Part shown: in pieces, positions 8,651 to 18,779 of the stretch
How positions within the stretch are numbered: the first letter of the stretch is position 1
Layout of the letters: every line of letters starts with the position of its first letter
NCBI GenBank assembly: GCA_021776615.1
Contig: JAJFFO010000020.1
Span: forward strand, 62,001-126,000
DNA: 64,000 nucleotides
Reading direction: 5' to 3'
Source: Robiginitomaculum sp.
Lineage (GTDB): Bacteria; Pseudomonadota; Alphaproteobacteria; Caulobacterales; Maricaulaceae
The notes under the pieces: model-generated
Databases searched by the model: none
What the model was told of the DNA's origin: nothing
The model's input: the letters and a program-made list of their open reading frames with translations, nothing else
Program-made: the position numbers and the translations under genes

Positions 8651-9415
8651 ATGAGCCGACGCAAAAAGTTGTATGAAGGCAAAGCCAAAATCCTTTATGA
8701 GGGTCCAGAGCCCGGCACTTTGGTGGCGCATTTTAAAGATGACGCCACCGCATTTAACGCTGAAAAGCATGATGTGCTCGAAGGCAAAGGTGTTCTGAAT
8801 AACCGCATTAGCGAATTCTTGATGGTGCATATTGCGCAAATGGGTATTCCCACCCATTTCATTCGCCGCCTTAATATGCGCGAGCAACTTATTCATGAAG
8901 TTGAGATCATCCCGCTGGAAGTCATATGTCGCAATATTTCCACCGGCTCGATCTGCAAACGACTTGGTCTTACTGATGGCGAGCGACTACCGCGCCCGAT
9001 TGTTGAGTTTTGCCTCAAAAATGACGAACTGGGTGACCCGGTAGTGGCCGAAGAGCATATTGCCGCCTTTAATTGGGCTGGCCCGCAAGAAGTTGAGGAT
9101 ATGATTTCCATGACCTTGCGGGTTAATGACTTTTTGAGCGGTATTTTCGCGGCCGTTGGTATCCGTCTGGTGGATTTCAAACTGGAATTTGGCCGGCAAT
9201 ATGACGGCGATATGGTGCGGACAATTCTGGCCGACGAAATCAGTCCCGATTCGTGCCGCCTGTGGGATATCGTTTCGGGGAAAAAACTCGACAAGGATCG
9301 CTTCCGCAAGGATCTGGGCGGCGTTACTGATGCTTACGCAGAAGTGGCGCGACGTTTGGGGGTTATGAAGGATCAGCCGAATTTGAAGGTGATCTCCAAC
9401 GGAGATGCCGAATGA
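8651..9415 (+). CDS. purC: SAICAR synthetase
   Basis: Phosphoribosylaminoimidazole-succinocarboxamide synthase, joining aspartate to CAIR using ATP. The 254-residue protein begins [24 protein letters not shown], the normal family start, with AAGGA ten bases upstream of ATG 8651. The frame is open further upstream to 8510 but that extension has no family counterpart. SAICAR signatures [13 protein letters not shown] and [14 protein letters not shown] are intact. It is the first gene of the purC-purS-purQ-purL run, and its stop overlaps the purS start (ATGA). Confidence 0.97.
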   Translation: MSRRKKLYEGKAKILYEGPEPGTLVAHFKDDATAFNAEKHDVLEGKGVLNNRISEFLMVHIAQMGIPTHFIRRLNMREQLIHEVEIIPLEVICRNISTGSICKRLGLTDGERLPRPIVEFCLKNDELGDPVVAEEHIAAFNWAGPQEVEDMISMTLRVNDFLSGIFAAVGIRLVDFKLEFGRQYDGDMVRTILADEISPDSCRLWDIVSGKKLDKDRFRKDLGGVTDAYAEVARRLGVMKDQPNLKVISNGDAE

Positions 9416-9654
9416 AAGCCATCGTCCATGTGCGGCCGCGCAGCGGCGTGCTTGACCCTCAGGGGCAGGCGGTGGCTGGCGCGCTGAAGCATTTGGGCTT
9501 TGATGAGGTTCTTGAGGCCCGGCAAGGCAAGGTCATCGAACTTGTTTTGGCGGATGGTGATGAAACCAAGGCGCGCGAACGTGTTGAGCAAATGTGCAAG
9601 CACCTGCTGGCCAACACCGTCATCGAAGATTATCAGGTCAGCATAGAGCCTTAA
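9412..9654 (+). CDS. purS: FGAM synthase subunit PurS
   Basis: Small 80-residue subunit of the three-part formylglycinamidine ribonucleotide synthetase, bridging PurQ and PurL and helping ammonia transfer. The sequence [20 protein letters not shown] and the core [21 protein letters not shown] are typical. The start overlaps the purC stop by four bases and the gene ends 17 bases before purQ, so translation is probably coupled. Confidence 0.95.
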   Translation: MKAIVHVRPRSGVLDPQGQAVAGALKHLGFDEVLEARQGKVIELVLADGDETKARERVEQMCKHLLANTVIEDYQVSIEP

Positions 9655-9671
9655 GAAATTGGAGCACCGGC

Positions 9672-10346
9672 GTGAAAGCAGCGGTCATTGTTTTTCCGGG
9701 ATCTAATTGCGACCGCGACGCTGTCTGCGCATTACGCAATCATACAACGCGCCATGTACATCGTGTTTGGCATCGCGATTCACAGCTCCCCAAAGTCGAT
9801 TTGGTGTTTATCCCCGGCGGGTTCTCTTATGGTGATTATTTACGTTCCGGCGCCGTTGCCGCGCGCTCTCCCATTATGGCTGCCATTAAAGAACATGCAC
9901 TCAATGGTGGTTTGGTTGCTGGCATATGCAATGGATTTCAAATTCTGACCGAGGCGCGTTTATTGCCCGGCGCGCTGATGCGCAATGCCGGGTTGAAATT
10001 CGTTTGCAAGAGCGCCGCGCTGACGGTTGAAAATACCAAATCCTCCTTCACCAACGCCTATTTCGGGCAGCCCACCACTTCTATCCCCATAGCCCATCAT
10101 GACGGTAATTATTATGCCGATAATGAGACCCTGGACCGTCTCGAGGGCGAAGGGCAGGTGATATTTCGTTATGTGGACAACCCCAATGGGTCGGCGCGCG
10201 ATATTGCCGGCATATGTAATGCCAAAGGCAATGTGTTGGGCATGATGCCGCATCCGGAGCGGGCGATAGATGCCTTAACCGGCGAGACCGGTGGCTTGGG
10301 CTTTTTTGAAAGCCTGGCTAATGCTATGGCCGGGGCGCGCAAATGA
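9672..10346 (+). CDS. purQ: FGAM synthase glutaminase subunit PurQ
   Basis: Class I glutamine amidotransferase subunit that supplies ammonia to PurL. The 224-residue protein begins [15 protein letters not shown] after a GTG start at 9672 with GGAG eight bases upstream. The nucleophile elbow [10 protein letters not shown] carries the catalytic Cys and the C-terminal MPHPERA carries the catalytic His. The stop overlaps the purL ATG by four bases. The open frame upstream into purS is a different-frame shadow and was removed. Confidence 0.97.
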   Translation: MKAAVIVFPGSNCDRDAVCALRNHTTRHVHRVWHRDSQLPKVDLVFIPGGFSYGDYLRSGAVAARSPIMAAIKEHALNGGLVAGICNGFQILTEARLLPGALMRNAGLKFVCKSAALTVENTKSSFTNAYFGQPTTSIPIAHHDGNYYADNETLDRLEGEGQVIFRYVDNPNGSARDIAGICNAKGNVLGMMPHPERAIDALTGETGGLGFFESLANAMAGARK

Positions 10347-12556
10347 GCGGTGTGACAGATCAACTATCGCCAGCGAATTTGGCGCAAGCGCAAGAGCTGG
10401 GCCTTAGTGAAAGCGAATGGGGCGTTATTCTTGATCGCTTGGGTCGACCGCCAAACCAGGCCGAGCTTGGCATTTTCTCGGTTATGTGGTCGGAGCATTG
10501 TTCGTACAAATCCTCGCGGCGGCATTTGCGAAAACTGCCGACGACTGGTGATTGTGTGATTTGTGGCCCCGGTGAAAACGCGGGTGTCATTGATATTGGC
10601 GATGGGCAAGCCTGTATTTTTAAAATGGAAAGCCACAACCATCCCTCCTTTATTGAGCCGTACCAAGGGGCGGCGACTGGTGTTGGCGGCATTATGCGTG
10701 ATGTCTTCACCATGGGCGCGCGCCCGGTGGCACTTTTGAATGCATTGCGGTTTGGCGCGCCTGAGCACGCAAAAACCCGCGCACTGGTTTCCGGTGTGGT
10801 CGCCGGTATTGGCGGTTATGGCAATTGTGTTGGCGTGCCGACGGTGGGCGGGGAAACCAATTTCCATTCTGGCTATAATGGCAATATTTTGGTCAATGCC
10901 ATGTGCGTTGGTATTGCCGATCAGGACAGTATTTTTTACTCTGCGGCCAAGGGGGCTGGTAATCCGGTGCTTTATGTCGGGGCTAAAACTGGCCGCGACG
11001 GCATTCACGGCGCGACCATGGCTTCTGCGGAATTTGATGATGAAACCGAAGCTAAACGCCCAACCGTGCAGGTTGGCGATCCGTTTACCGAAAAGCGCCT
11101 GATAGAAGCCTGCCTAGAGCTTATGCAAACCGGTTGCATTATTGCCATTCAAGACATGGGGGCGGCGGGTTTGACCTCGTCTTCCGTGGAGATGGCCGAT
11201 AAGGGCGGTGTTGGCATCGCCCTCAATCTTGACCGCGTGCCGCAGCGCGAAACCGGCATGATGCCGGTTGAGATGATGTTGTCAGAAAGTCAGGAACGCA
11301 TGCTGATCGTGTTGCGGCAGGGCCAAGAGGCAATCGCCCGTGAAATTTTTGAGCGCTGGGAGCTTGACGTTGCGTTGATCGGGCGCACTACGGATACCGG
11401 CCATATGGTTCTTACCCATAAAGGCGAAGTGGTTTGTGACATCCCTATTGGGCCATTGGCTGATGATGCGCCTAATTATGACCGGCCTTGGCGCGAAGCG
11501 CCGTTACGCAGTGTTTTTTCATCAAAAGACCTGCCGCCCTGTAACCCGGCAAATGCGTTGCAAATACTGATGCAAAGCCCGGATATGGCTTCCAAACGCT
11601 GGATCTGGGAACAATATGACCGCCATGTTATGGCTGATACCATCAGGGCCTCCGGCGGCGCGGCTGATGCCGCCATTGTCCGGGTGCATGGCACCGATAA
11701 GGCATTGGCAATCTCGTCCGACTGTACTCCGCGTTATGTGGCGGCAGACGCTTTTGAAGGCGGTAAGCAGGCGGTGGCCGAAAGCTGGCGCAACATTTCA
11801 GCGTGTGGCGCAACGCCATTGGCGATTACGGATTGCCTGAATTTTGGCAATCCGGAGCGTCCTGAAATTATGGCGCAATTGGTGCGCGCGATTGATGGCA
11901 TGGCCGAAGCTTGCGCGGTGTTGGGTTTTCCGGTCGTGTCGGGCAATGTGTCGCTTTATAACGAAACCGCAGGCACTGCCATCCCGCCCACACCCGCAAT
12001 TGGCGGCGTCGGCTTGCTGGCCGACGCAAGCAAGGCAATGGGATTTGGCGGGGCGCAGGATGGTGACGCTTTAATTTTGCTCGGAAAGACAAAAGGGTGG
12101 CTTGGGTCGTCTTTGTATTTGCGCGAAATGGAAAACCGGGAAGAGGGCGCGCCGCCACCCGTTGATTTGGCCATGGAACGCTGCGCCGGTGATTTTGTGC
12201 GCAGCGTTGTTTTAGCCGGTGAATTAAGCGCCGTGCATGATCTGAGCGATGGCGGTTTGGCTTGCGCCGCGGCTGAAATGGCCTTGGCCAGCAAAATAGG
12301 GCTGCATTTACGTGGGGGTGACAGGCTCAGTGATGCGGCGTGGTTCTTTGGCGAAGATCAGGGGCGCTATTTGTTGGCAGTAAAGCCGTCGCAGGTCGAG
12401 GGTGTGTTGTCAGCTGCTAAAATGGCAGGGATTGAAGTGGAACAAATTGGTAGTGTCGGTGGAGATAAAATAGTGTTGAATGGCGCGCCATTGGCTCTTG
12501 ACGCTCTGCGCGATGGTCATGAAGGCTGGCTACCAAATTTGATGGAGAATGAATAA
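10343..12556 (+). CDS. purL: FGAM synthase subunit PurL (short type)
   Basis: ATP-dependent formylglycinamidine ribonucleotide synthetase, 737 residues, the small form that needs PurS and PurQ. Motifs [52 protein letters not shown] and the repeated second half ([24 protein letters not shown]) show the tandem AIRS-like duplicated fold. It starts with ATG overlapping the purQ stop, and its TAA shares one base with the following bolA start. Intact and of normal length. Confidence 0.97.
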   Translation: MSGVTDQLSPANLAQAQELGLSESEWGVILDRLGRPPNQAELGIFSVMWSEHCSYKSSRRHLRKLPTTGDCVICGPGENAGVIDIGDGQACIFKMESHNHPSFIEPYQGAATGVGGIMRDVFTMGARPVALLNALRFGAPEHAKTRALVSGVVAGIGGYGNCVGVPTVGGETNFHSGYNGNILVNAMCVGIADQDSIFYSAAKGAGNPVLYVGAKTGRDGIHGATMASAEFDDETEAKRPTVQVGDPFTEKRLIEACLELMQTGCIIAIQDMGAAGLTSSSVEMADKGGVGIALNLDRVPQRETGMMPVEMMLSESQERMLIVLRQGQEAIAREIFERWELDVALIGRTTDTGHMVLTHKGEVVCDIPIGPLADDAPNYDRPWREAPLRSVFSSKDLPPCNPANALQILMQSPDMASKRWIWEQYDRHVMADTIRASGGAADAAIVRVHGTDKALAISSDCTPRYVAADAFEGGKQAVAESWRNISACGATPLAITDCLNFGNPERPEIMAQLVRAIDGMAEACAVLGFPVVSGNVSLYNETAGTAIPPTPAIGGVGLLADASKAMGFGGAQDGDALILLGKTKGWLGSSLYLREMENREEGAPPPVDLAMERCAGDFVRSVVLAGELSAVHDLSDGGLACAAAEMALASKIGLHLRGGDRLSDAAWFFGEDQGRYLLAVKPSQVEGVLSAAKMAGIEVEQIGSVGGDKIVLNGAPLALDALRDGHEGWLPNLMENE

Positions 12557-12786
12557 TGGCAATGCGGGCCGAAGATATTGAAGCAATGATTAAAGCCGCG
12601 CTTCCTGACGCGCAGATTGAAATTGTCGACCTTGCCGGTGATGGCGACCATTATAAAGCCAAAGTGGTCTCAAAATTGTTTGAAGGTATGAGCCGCGTGC
12701 GCCAACACCAATTGGTTTACGCGGCGCTTAAAGGCAAGATGGGCGGCGAGCTTCACGCTTTGGCGCTGGAAACCGCGGCGCATTGA
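12556..12786 (+). CDS. bolA: BolA family protein
   Basis: A 76-residue BolA/IbaG-type protein with the conserved GDHYKAKVVSKLFEGMSRVRQHQLVY core in which the His serves as a possible iron-sulfur ligand. BolA proteins work with CGFS monothiol glutaredoxins in iron-sulfur handling. Such a partner (grxD) lies 0.9 kb downstream, which supports the assignment. It is coupled to purL by a TAATG overlap. Confidence 0.9.
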   Translation: MAMRAEDIEAMIKAALPDAQIEIVDLAGDGDHYKAKVVSKLFEGMSRVRQHQLVYAALKGKMGGELHALALETAAH

Positions 12787-12815
12787 TAATTTGTGCCGGT
12801 TTGGACAACTAAGGC

Positions 12816-13625
12816 GTGTTTGAAGCCCCCCCCGCGTTAAGCCGCATGGCCTTTGGAGTTGCCGGACCGCATGCAACCCCTATGGTTGCTAAGAATGACA
12901 CCATCACGCTCGTAGAGGCCGCCTATGAGGGCGGAATCACCGCGTTTGATACCGGGCCTTCATATGGGGCGGGCGCGGCTGAGGCGAGGCTTGGTGAGGC
13001 GCTAGCCCCCCTTGATCGCAACTCCGTGTTCATTTCTACCAAAGCTGGGATTAATGAGGCCAAGGCGAGAGATTTTTCTGTCGATGGGATACGGTTCTCA
13101 TTGGATCGTTCGTTGAAACGCCTTGGCTGCGATTATGTAGACACTGTTTTTTTGCATGGGCCCGGTGCTGCGGATTTGAGCGATCCGTTATTGCAGGCGC
13201 TGGAATACGAAAAAGACTGCGGTAGGGTTCGCGCGCTTGGCGTGGCGGGGCGCGGCACCGAGATTGACGCTGCCCTGGCCTTGGGCGTGTTTGACCTGCT
13301 TATGGCACCGGTTAATGCAACGATTGGTGAGGCGGCGTTGGTGCGCCTGCGCAATGCCCGCAGTGTCGGAATAGGGGTGTTTGGTATTGAGGTGTTGAGT
13401 GGGGCAAGTGCTGGCTTGCGCTGGCCGGGCTCGGCGGCGGATTTATGGTATAGCGCGCGCGCTATAGCCCAGCGTAAATGGAACGCTCCCTCTCATGACC
13501 CGGTGCACGCCTTACAAAATGCAGTATGTGGATCACTGGCCGACATAACCATGATTTCCACTACCAGAGTAAAGCACCTGCAAGAAGCGCTAAGGGTTCT
13601 TGACGAAGCACCTCAAAATACATAG
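12816..13625 (+). CDS. Aldo/keto reductase
   Basis: A 269-residue NAD(P)-dependent oxidoreductase of the AKR fold. The four catalytic residues are visible: Asp45 and Tyr50 in FDTGPSYGAGAAE, Lys76 in ISTKAG, and His114 in VFLHGP. It is shorter than the average AKR of about 310-330 residues. The start is GTG at 12816 with only a weak AAGG upstream. It sits between bolA and grxD, which are usually adjacent in related genomes, so its position may be an insertion. The substrate is unknown. Confidence 0.8.
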   Translation: MFEAPPALSRMAFGVAGPHATPMVAKNDTITLVEAAYEGGITAFDTGPSYGAGAAEARLGEALAPLDRNSVFISTKAGINEAKARDFSVDGIRFSLDRSLKRLGCDYVDTVFLHGPGAADLSDPLLQALEYEKDCGRVRALGVAGRGTEIDAALALGVFDLLMAPVNATIGEAALVRLRNARSVGIGVFGIEVLSGASAGLRWPGSAADLWYSARAIAQRKWNAPSHDPVHALQNAVCGSLADITMISTTRVKHLQEALRVLDEAPQNT

Positions 13626-13662
13626 CTGTCACCTATACCTCGTTTAAAAAGGACTTTCCGCC

Positions 13663-14001
13663 ATGACCGATCAAGCTATTATTGATCACATAAAAAATAC
13701 CGTCGACGGAGCCGATGTGGTTTTGTACATGAAAGGCACACCGGTCTTTCCCCAATGTGGATTTTCGTCCATGGCGGTAAAAATTCTTGAAATTACCGGC
13801 GTGGACTTCGCGTCTGAAAACGTGTTGGAAGATATGGCGGTGCGTGAAGGCATTAAAGAGTTTGCCCAATGGCCAACCATTCCGCAGCTTTATGTCAAAG
13901 GCGAATTTGTCGGTGGCAGCGATATTATGCGCGAAATGTTTGAAAGTGGTGAGCTAAAGACGCTGCTCAAAGAAAAGGGCGTGCTTAGCGAAGCTGCTTA
14001 A
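13663..14001 (+). CDS. grxD: Monothiol CGFS glutaredoxin
   Basis: A 112-residue Grx4-type protein that carries and transfers [2Fe-2S] clusters. It has the CGFS motif at residues 32-35, the KGTPVFPQCGFS context, the WPTIPQLYV cis-proline loop and the GGSDI glutathione-binding motif. The start at 13663 follows an AAAAAGGA box by about ten bases. Its functional partner bolA lies just upstream. A strong terminator follows. Confidence 0.96.
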   Translation: MTDQAIIDHIKNTVDGADVVLYMKGTPVFPQCGFSSMAVKILEITGVDFASENVLEDMAVREGIKEFAQWPTIPQLYVKGEFVGGSDIMREMFESGELKTLLKEKGVLSEAA

Positions 14002-14020
14002 TAATATCTAATTTTTGATA

Positions 14021-14051
14021 AAAAAAGGGGACCCATCGGGTCCCCTTTTTT
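14021..14051. terminator. Bidirectional rho-independent terminator
   Basis: A stem AAAAAAGGGGACCC paired with GGGTCCCCTTTTTT closes on a 3-base loop between convergent grxD and rpsD. A- and T-tracts lie on both sides, so it can stop transcription in both directions. Confidence 0.92.
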
Positions 14052-14067
14052 GTCCTGCGATATTCGA

Positions 14068-14685
14068 TCAGGACGTATAAAATTCGACCACGAGGTTTGG
14101 TTCCATTTGAACCGGGTAGGGTACGTCGGCAAGTTCAGGAATGCGCGTATAGGTCGCAGACATGGTTTTGCCTTCAACTTCGATATAGTCCGGCAAATCA
14201 CGTTCCGGGCTTTCAAGTGCTTCAAGCACGAGCGCCATGGAGCGGGATTTTTCGCGAATTTGGATGACATCGCCCGGCAGGCACCGATAGCTGGCAATGT
14301 TTACGCGCCGACCATTGACCATGACATGGCCATGGTTGACGAATTGGCGGGCTGCAAAAACTGTTGGTACAAATTTGGCACGGTAGACCACGGCATCAAG
14401 ACGCGATTCCAAAAGGCCGATCAGGTTTTCAGCCGTATTGCCTTTACGGCGTTGCGCAACGCCGTAAATATTGCGGAACTGTTTTTCCGAAATGTTGCCA
14501 TAATAGCCTTTAAGCTTTTGCTTGGCCATCAATTGCAGACCGAAGTCTGACATTTTGCCTTTGCGGCGCTGGCCATGTTGGCCAGGTCCATAAGAGCGTT
14601 TGTTGACGGGGCTTTTGGGGCGACCCCAAATGTTTTCGCCCATACGGCGATCGATTTTATATTTTGCACTCTGGCGCTTGGACAT
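14068..14685 (-). CDS. rpsD: 30S ribosomal protein S4
   Basis: A 205-residue primary 16S rRNA-binding protein that nucleates the 30S body. It starts [21 protein letters not shown]. The S4 RNA-binding domain is visible as [45 protein letters not shown] element precedes the ATG. As usual in alphaproteobacteria, it is monocistronic and away from the main ribosomal operons. The upstream spacer (14686-14869) has a near-palindrome CGCTAATG/CATCAGCG at 14773-14793 with one mismatch; its role is unknown. Confidence 0.98.
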   Translation of the reverse strand: MSKRQSAKYKIDRRMGENIWGRPKSPVNKRSYGPGQHGQRRKGKMSDFGLQLMAKQKLKGYYGNISEKQFRNIYGVAQRRKGNTAENLIGLLESRLDAVVYRAKFVPTVFAARQFVNHGHVMVNGRRVNIASYRCLPGDVIQIREKSRSMALVLEALESPERDLPDYIEVEGKTMSATYTRIPELADVPYPVQMEPNLVVEFYTS

Positions 14686-14869
14686 ATCTGTCCCTTTATC
14701 GTGTCGCGGGCCGGCGTTTTTTCTTTGAAAAACGCAATTGCAACGGCGGGTTCGCGGCTATCCGTCATAAAGCGCTAATGATAAACATCAGCGAAATGGC
14801 GGCGGAACATAACGCGGCTCGTCGGCATGTCAATGCGCGAAGGCATAAGGGTAGGGTAATAGCAAGGGT

Positions 14870-15967
14870 TTAGGCAGCTTTGGCATCTTGGGTGGATTTG
14901 CGCATTTGCCAAAACCGCAAAGTGCGCTCGGCAGTGCTTTTGGGAATGCTATCATAGGCATCACTTATCGCCGAGATGGCGGATAGGCCGGTCGACTCAC
15001 TCTTGCTCATCAACACTGTTAATGTAGCATATAAGTCTCTTGGGAAATTGGTTGCCTTACAGACAATAGCGGCTGCCTCGCCCTTGCCTGGTGTCCAGAC
15101 CCGCATTGCCGTGTCATAGTCCAGTCCGGTTAATTCCGCAAAAGCCAAATAATACCGGGTCATATGATTTCGACGCGCGAGCTCTGCCAACAAAGCTGGG
15201 GTTAGCGTCTTGCGTAGTTTTTTAGCGTCCACAAAGGCGCGAGCCTCGTCAAAATCTGCGGGCTTTTGGTCCTTATCGCAAATCTGGTTTCTGGCCTGAG
15301 CAAATGCGCGATCCAATTCTGCTTCGGGAATTTTTGCATTACGCTCCATAATCCTTTCGCGCAAACGGTCTTCAACAAAAAAATACATTTCATTGAGTAA
15401 GTCCGGCGGCAGGTCTTTGTGATTGACCAACGGTGCTTGCAAAGCGTTTTGCTTTTCGGATTTGCTGACCAAAGTTTCCATTGAGTCGCGCGAAAAGCTG
15501 GCGCCGCTATTTTTAGTGAGGGCGATCAATGTGTTGGTGTCGCCTTTGGCGACGATGGCACCGGTAACTTCCTCACTCAATCGGGTCCGGGCAGAGATCG
15601 CCCGCATATGTATCTGGCCGCGATCGGCAACGATATTGGTAAGGTCAACATCACTTAAAACTGGCGAGTGCCGTAGCACCGGATCAGACACTTCAATGTC
15701 GTCATGGGCGAGTTGGCGGATTAGGCCCGGTGGTGCGGTGCTGGTACGCGCAAATCGAGTGGCAATTTCCTTGCGCAATTCGGTGTCCATCTCTTTGGTG
15801 ATGGTCGACAGAATATCGTCAAAATGTTTACCCGTACTGCCGAAGGATTGAGTTTCGTCGTCGAAAAAAAGGTCAGTCACTTCGCGCAAAAGCTCGCGCC
15901 GTCTTTCACTGGATTTTTCCTGGGCAAGATCTAATAGGCGATCAAAACGTTTTACCTTTTCGGTCAT
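14870..15967 (-). CDS. DUF2336 domain protein
   Basis: A 365-residue protein of the alphaproteobacterial DUF2336 family, largely helical with HEAT-like repeats (for example DIEVSDPVLRHSPVLSDVDL, then repeated VAKGDTNTLIALTKN units). There is no signal peptide or membrane segment, so it is cytoplasmic. Family members often occur near signalling or flagellar genes, but no function is assigned. It lies downstream of the penicillin-binding protein gene on the same strand, 86 bases away, separated by a weak terminator-like hairpin. Confidence 0.75.
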   Translation of the reverse strand: MTEKVKRFDRLLDLAQEKSSERRRELLREVTDLFFDDETQSFGSTGKHFDDILSTITKEMDTELRKEIATRFARTSTAPPGLIRQLAHDDIEVSDPVLRHSPVLSDVDLTNIVADRGQIHMRAISARTRLSEEVTGAIVAKGDTNTLIALTKNSGASFSRDSMETLVSKSEKQNALQAPLVNHKDLPPDLLNEMYFFVEDRLRERIMERNAKIPEAELDRAFAQARNQICDKDQKPADFDEARAFVDAKKLRKTLTPALLAELARRNHMTRYYLAFAELTGLDYDTAMRVWTPGKGEAAAIVCKATNFPRDLYATLTVLMSKSESTGLSAISAISDAYDSIPKSTAERTLRFWQMRKSTQDAKAA

Positions 15968-16031
15968 TGGGCATTTACCAGATAGTTTTTAGGTTAAGAA
16001 CGATATCAATCAACTATACTTTGAACCGCTT

Positions 16032-16055
16032 AAAAAAACCTCAATGAGATAGGTT
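16032..16055 (-). terminator. Weak terminator-like hairpin after the class A PBP gene
   Basis: On the minus strand AACCT and AGGTT form a 5-bp stem followed by seven T residues. The hairpin starts within the stop codon of the penicillin-binding protein gene. The stem is short, so read-through into the DUF2336 gene is possible. Confidence 0.35.
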
Positions 16056-18024
16056 AATTTGCATTATTTTCGGCAATGAGGGCTTCATTGCTCGCTTCTG
16101 CCGCTGTGCCAAATGCTTCGATCAGGCTTAAATAATAGGCGGCGAGGGTTTCATCGGATTCCGAGCGCAAATTTGGTGGCGGAGCATTTAGCGCTTTTAA
16201 TGGTCTCCCTTCCAGGGCCCGGCTCATCACCTTTTGCCATATTTGCGCTGGCAACCCGCCGCCAGTAACCCGTTTCATAGGCGTATTGTCATCATTGCCC
16301 ACCCAAACGCCGATAATGTATTCACCGGTGAACCCAACAAACCATGCATCGCGCCAATCCTGACTCGTGCCGGTTTTGCCGGCGGCCTGCCACCCGCCGA
16401 AGAGCGCGGCGCGGCGTCCGGTCCCCGCTAACACAACTTCCTGCATTAAAGAGGTCATTTGGCGTGCCAGAGCAGGGTCGTACACTTGTACGGGCTGAAC
16501 CTCTGGCCGGTCGTAAAGTACATCGCCTTTGGTGTTTTCCAGCCGGTTGATCAGGAAAGTTGGGTGGAGCAGGCCGTCATTAGCAAAGACACTGTAGGCG
16601 CGGGTTAGCGCCAGCAAATTGACCTCCTGCGCGCCTAAGGCAATTGACGGTAAAGGGGCGAGGTTTTGTTCAATGCCAAAGCGTTTTCCCAGACGGGCGA
16701 CGGCTGCTGGCGTGATCTGATCGGTCAATTGCGCGGCAATTGTGTTTACCGAACGCTTAAAGGCATCGCGCAGCGTCATACGTCCCCGAAACCCGCCGCC
16801 ATAATTTTGTGGCTCCCAACCGTCTATTTCCACCGGTTCATCATAACGAGTGGCGTCGAAATCAACACCGCTCTCCAAAGCGGCGGCATAGACGAAGGGT
16901 TTGAATGCCGAACCCGGTTGCCTTTTGGCTTGGACGGCGCGATTGAATTTGCTGTCTTCATAGGATCGCCCGCCGACCAGCGCTAAAATGGCCCCCTTAG
17001 GGTTTAAGATCACCATCGCTCCTTGGGCGACATTGAGGGTTTTGCCGTTCGCCGCCAGTTGTTCGGCAAGCACGGTTTCTGCAAGGCTTTGGAGTTTCGG
17101 GTCTATGGTGGCCGTGATTACCAGGTCTTTGGTGCCATTGCCGACAAGAGATTGTGCGTCGGCGGCAATTAAATCAAACGCATAGCCATATTCGCTCGGC
17201 GATGCATGCAGATGAAGTTCAGGCGGTGCGGCCAAGGCATTCGCGGCCTGTTCGGCTGAAATATAACCGGCAATTTGCATATTGCGCAGCACTAAATCGG
17301 CACGGGCTTGGGCCTGCACGCGATTTTGATTCGGGGCGAGGCGGCTTGGTGCTTTGGGCAATCCGGCCAGAATGGCAGCCTCGGGCAAGGTTAACTCGGT
17401 TGCCGGCTTGGAAAAATAGCGCCGTGCTGCCGCATCGACACCGTAAGCGCCGCTACCAAAATATACGCGGTTGAGATATAGCTCCAGGATTTCGGTTTTG
17501 CCGAGGCGTTTTTCCAATTGTGTGGCCAACAATACTTCTTGCAGCTTGCGCTTAAAGGTTTGTTGTGGGGACAATAAAAGCAATTTCACCAATTGCTGGG
17601 TAATGGTGGAGCCGCCCTGGACGGTTCGCCCGGACTTGAGGTTGGCGAAGGCGGCGCGGGCAATCGCACGAGTGTCGACGCCGCGATGAGAAAAATATTG
17701 CTGATCTTCAATGGCTAAAAAGGCCTGCGGGACAAAGGTCGGTAAATCCGCGATCTTTATAGCCCGTCCATAATGCGGGCCACGGGTTGCTAATTGCGTA
17801 CCGTCTTGATCCAGAAGCACCAGCGACACGGTGCGCTCCATCGCCCAAAGCTGGTCGAGATCCTCGGGCAAAGTGGGGATGTCAGCAAAAAAATGTCGCC
17901 AGGCGAGAAAGGAGCTAAACGCCAATCCAAAAATAAAAATTGAAAGGCTCAAGCCAAGCCACCGTAATACGGAGAGGCGGCGTGTGTGTTTTTCACTTAA
18001 GAGATCGGCGCGAAATGCTGGCAT
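16054..18024 (-). CDS. Class A penicillin-binding protein (PBP1A-like)
   Basis: A bifunctional peptidoglycan polymerase/cross-linker of 656 residues. An N-terminal membrane anchor spans about residues 22-41. The GT51 glycosyltransferase domain has catalytic Glu106 in AIEDQQYFSHRG and the GGSTITQQLVK motif. The transpeptidase domain has Ser372-x-x-Lys375 in PGSAFKPF, an SVN motif in KRSVNTIA and the KTGTS box in AAGKTGTSQDWRDAWFVG. It is shorter than PBP1A of enterics because it lacks large insert domains. The ribosome site is weak. It is divergent from the YcgN gene. Confidence 0.93.
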   Translation of the reverse strand: MPAFRADLLSEKHTRRLSVLRWLGLSLSIFIFGLAFSSFLAWRHFFADIPTLPEDLDQLWAMERTVSLVLLDQDGTQLATRGPHYGRAIKIADLPTFVPQAFLAIEDQQYFSHRGVDTRAIARAAFANLKSGRTVQGGSTITQQLVKLLLLSPQQTFKRKLQEVLLATQLEKRLGKTEILELYLNRVYFGSGAYGVDAAARRYFSKPATELTLPEAAILAGLPKAPSRLAPNQNRVQAQARADLVLRNMQIAGYISAEQAANALAAPPELHLHASPSEYGYAFDLIAADAQSLVGNGTKDLVITATIDPKLQSLAETVLAEQLAANGKTLNVAQGAMVILNPKGAILALVGGRSYEDSKFNRAVQAKRQPGSAFKPFVYAAALESGVDFDATRYDEPVEIDGWEPQNYGGGFRGRMTLRDAFKRSVNTIAAQLTDQITPAAVARLGKRFGIEQNLAPLPSIALGAQEVNLLALTRAYSVFANDGLLHPTFLINRLENTKGDVLYDRPEVQPVQVYDPALARQMTSLMQEVVLAGTGRRAALFGGWQAAGKTGTSQDWRDAWFVGFTGEYIIGVWVGNDDNTPMKRVTGGGLPAQIWQKVMSRALEGRPLKALNAPPPNLRSESDETLAAYYLSLIEAFGTAAEASNEALIAENNAN

Positions 18025-18088
18025 GAAGCGGTAAGACCACGTAAAAGCGGCGAGAAGTTGTTCGGATGTGATCTATACCATGAGGCCT

Positions 18089-18538
18089 ATGCAATCCAAT
18101 CCGTTTTGGCGGGAAAAACCACTCGACGAAATGACCAATGAGGAGTGGGAGTCCCTGTGTGACGGGTGCGGCAAATGCTGCATGATCCGGCTCGAAGATG
18201 AAGATAGCGGCAAGATTGCTGACACCAATATTGCCTGTAAATTATTTGAACGTACCGAATGCACCTGCTCTGACTATCTCAATCGCTGTACGCTGGTTCC
18301 AGATTGCGTGAAATTGACTCCCGATAATCTGGCCGCTTTGGACTGGATGCCTAAAACATGCACATACCGCTTGGTGTTTGAGGGCTATGAATTGCCGCCA
18401 TGGCACCATTTGATAACCGGCGACCGCGAAAGTATCCATCAGGCTGGCATGTCGGTTCGTGATCGCACCGTGAGCGAAGAGGAAGTGGCTCCGGATGATG
18501 CCGAGCAATACCTGATACAGTGGCCGGGCGAGGCGTGA
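18089..18538 (+). CDS. YcgN/UPF0260-type cysteine-cluster protein
   Basis: A 149-residue protein of the YkgJ/YcgN family, defined by clustered cysteines (LCDGCGKCC, then NIACKLFERTECTCSDY, then DCVKLT) that probably bind metal or an iron-sulfur centre. It aligns along its whole length with E. coli YcgN (PFW at the start, LDEMTNEEWESLCDGCGKCC, MPKTCTYRL, LITGDRE). The start was set at ATG 18089, which gives the family N-terminus; GTG 18068 and ATG 18080 are in-frame alternatives. Biochemical function is unknown. Confidence 0.85.
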   Translation: MQSNPFWREKPLDEMTNEEWESLCDGCGKCCMIRLEDEDSGKIADTNIACKLFERTECTCSDYLNRCTLVPDCVKLTPDNLAALDWMPKTCTYRLVFEGYELPPWHHLITGDRESIHQAGMSVRDRTVSEEEVAPDDAEQYLIQWPGEA

Positions 18539-18779
18539 CCGGGGATTGTTTTGCATAAACTCCCGCCTTCATAACGGTAAGGCGCTGAAAACAAGCCAAT
18601 AAATTTTCGAATGTGGAATGATATCCGAGGGGGGCGCTACTCGGGTAGACTACGTCCATGGTCAGGAAATGCGGTTGAGGCCGGATTTTTAATAAAACAT
18701 CCTGATCGTAGCCGCTTCTTTTAAGCGCAACAGTTATCAACATCACGATGGGAGATGGGCGGCTCCCAAAGGAGTGCGT
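18539..18779. promoter_or_regulatory. Leader region of the GTA cluster
   Basis: A 241-base gap between the YcgN gene and GTA g2 with no open frame long enough to be g1. It has a small hairpin CGCTT-N5-AAGCG at 18713-18727 and GGGAG-N8-CTCCC at 18750-18767 just before the AAAGGAG box. The cluster promoter must lie here or further upstream. No TTAA-N7-TTAA CtrA-type site was found. Confidence 0.45.

Noticed and set aside
10364-11008. 214-codon open frame antisense to purL
   Set aside because: It mirrors the conserved purL sequence and shows no protein-like pattern of its own.
18539-18779. CtrA-type binding site (TTAA-N7-TTAA) in the GTA leader
   Set aside because: A TTAA occurs at 18721 but no second half lies at the right distance.
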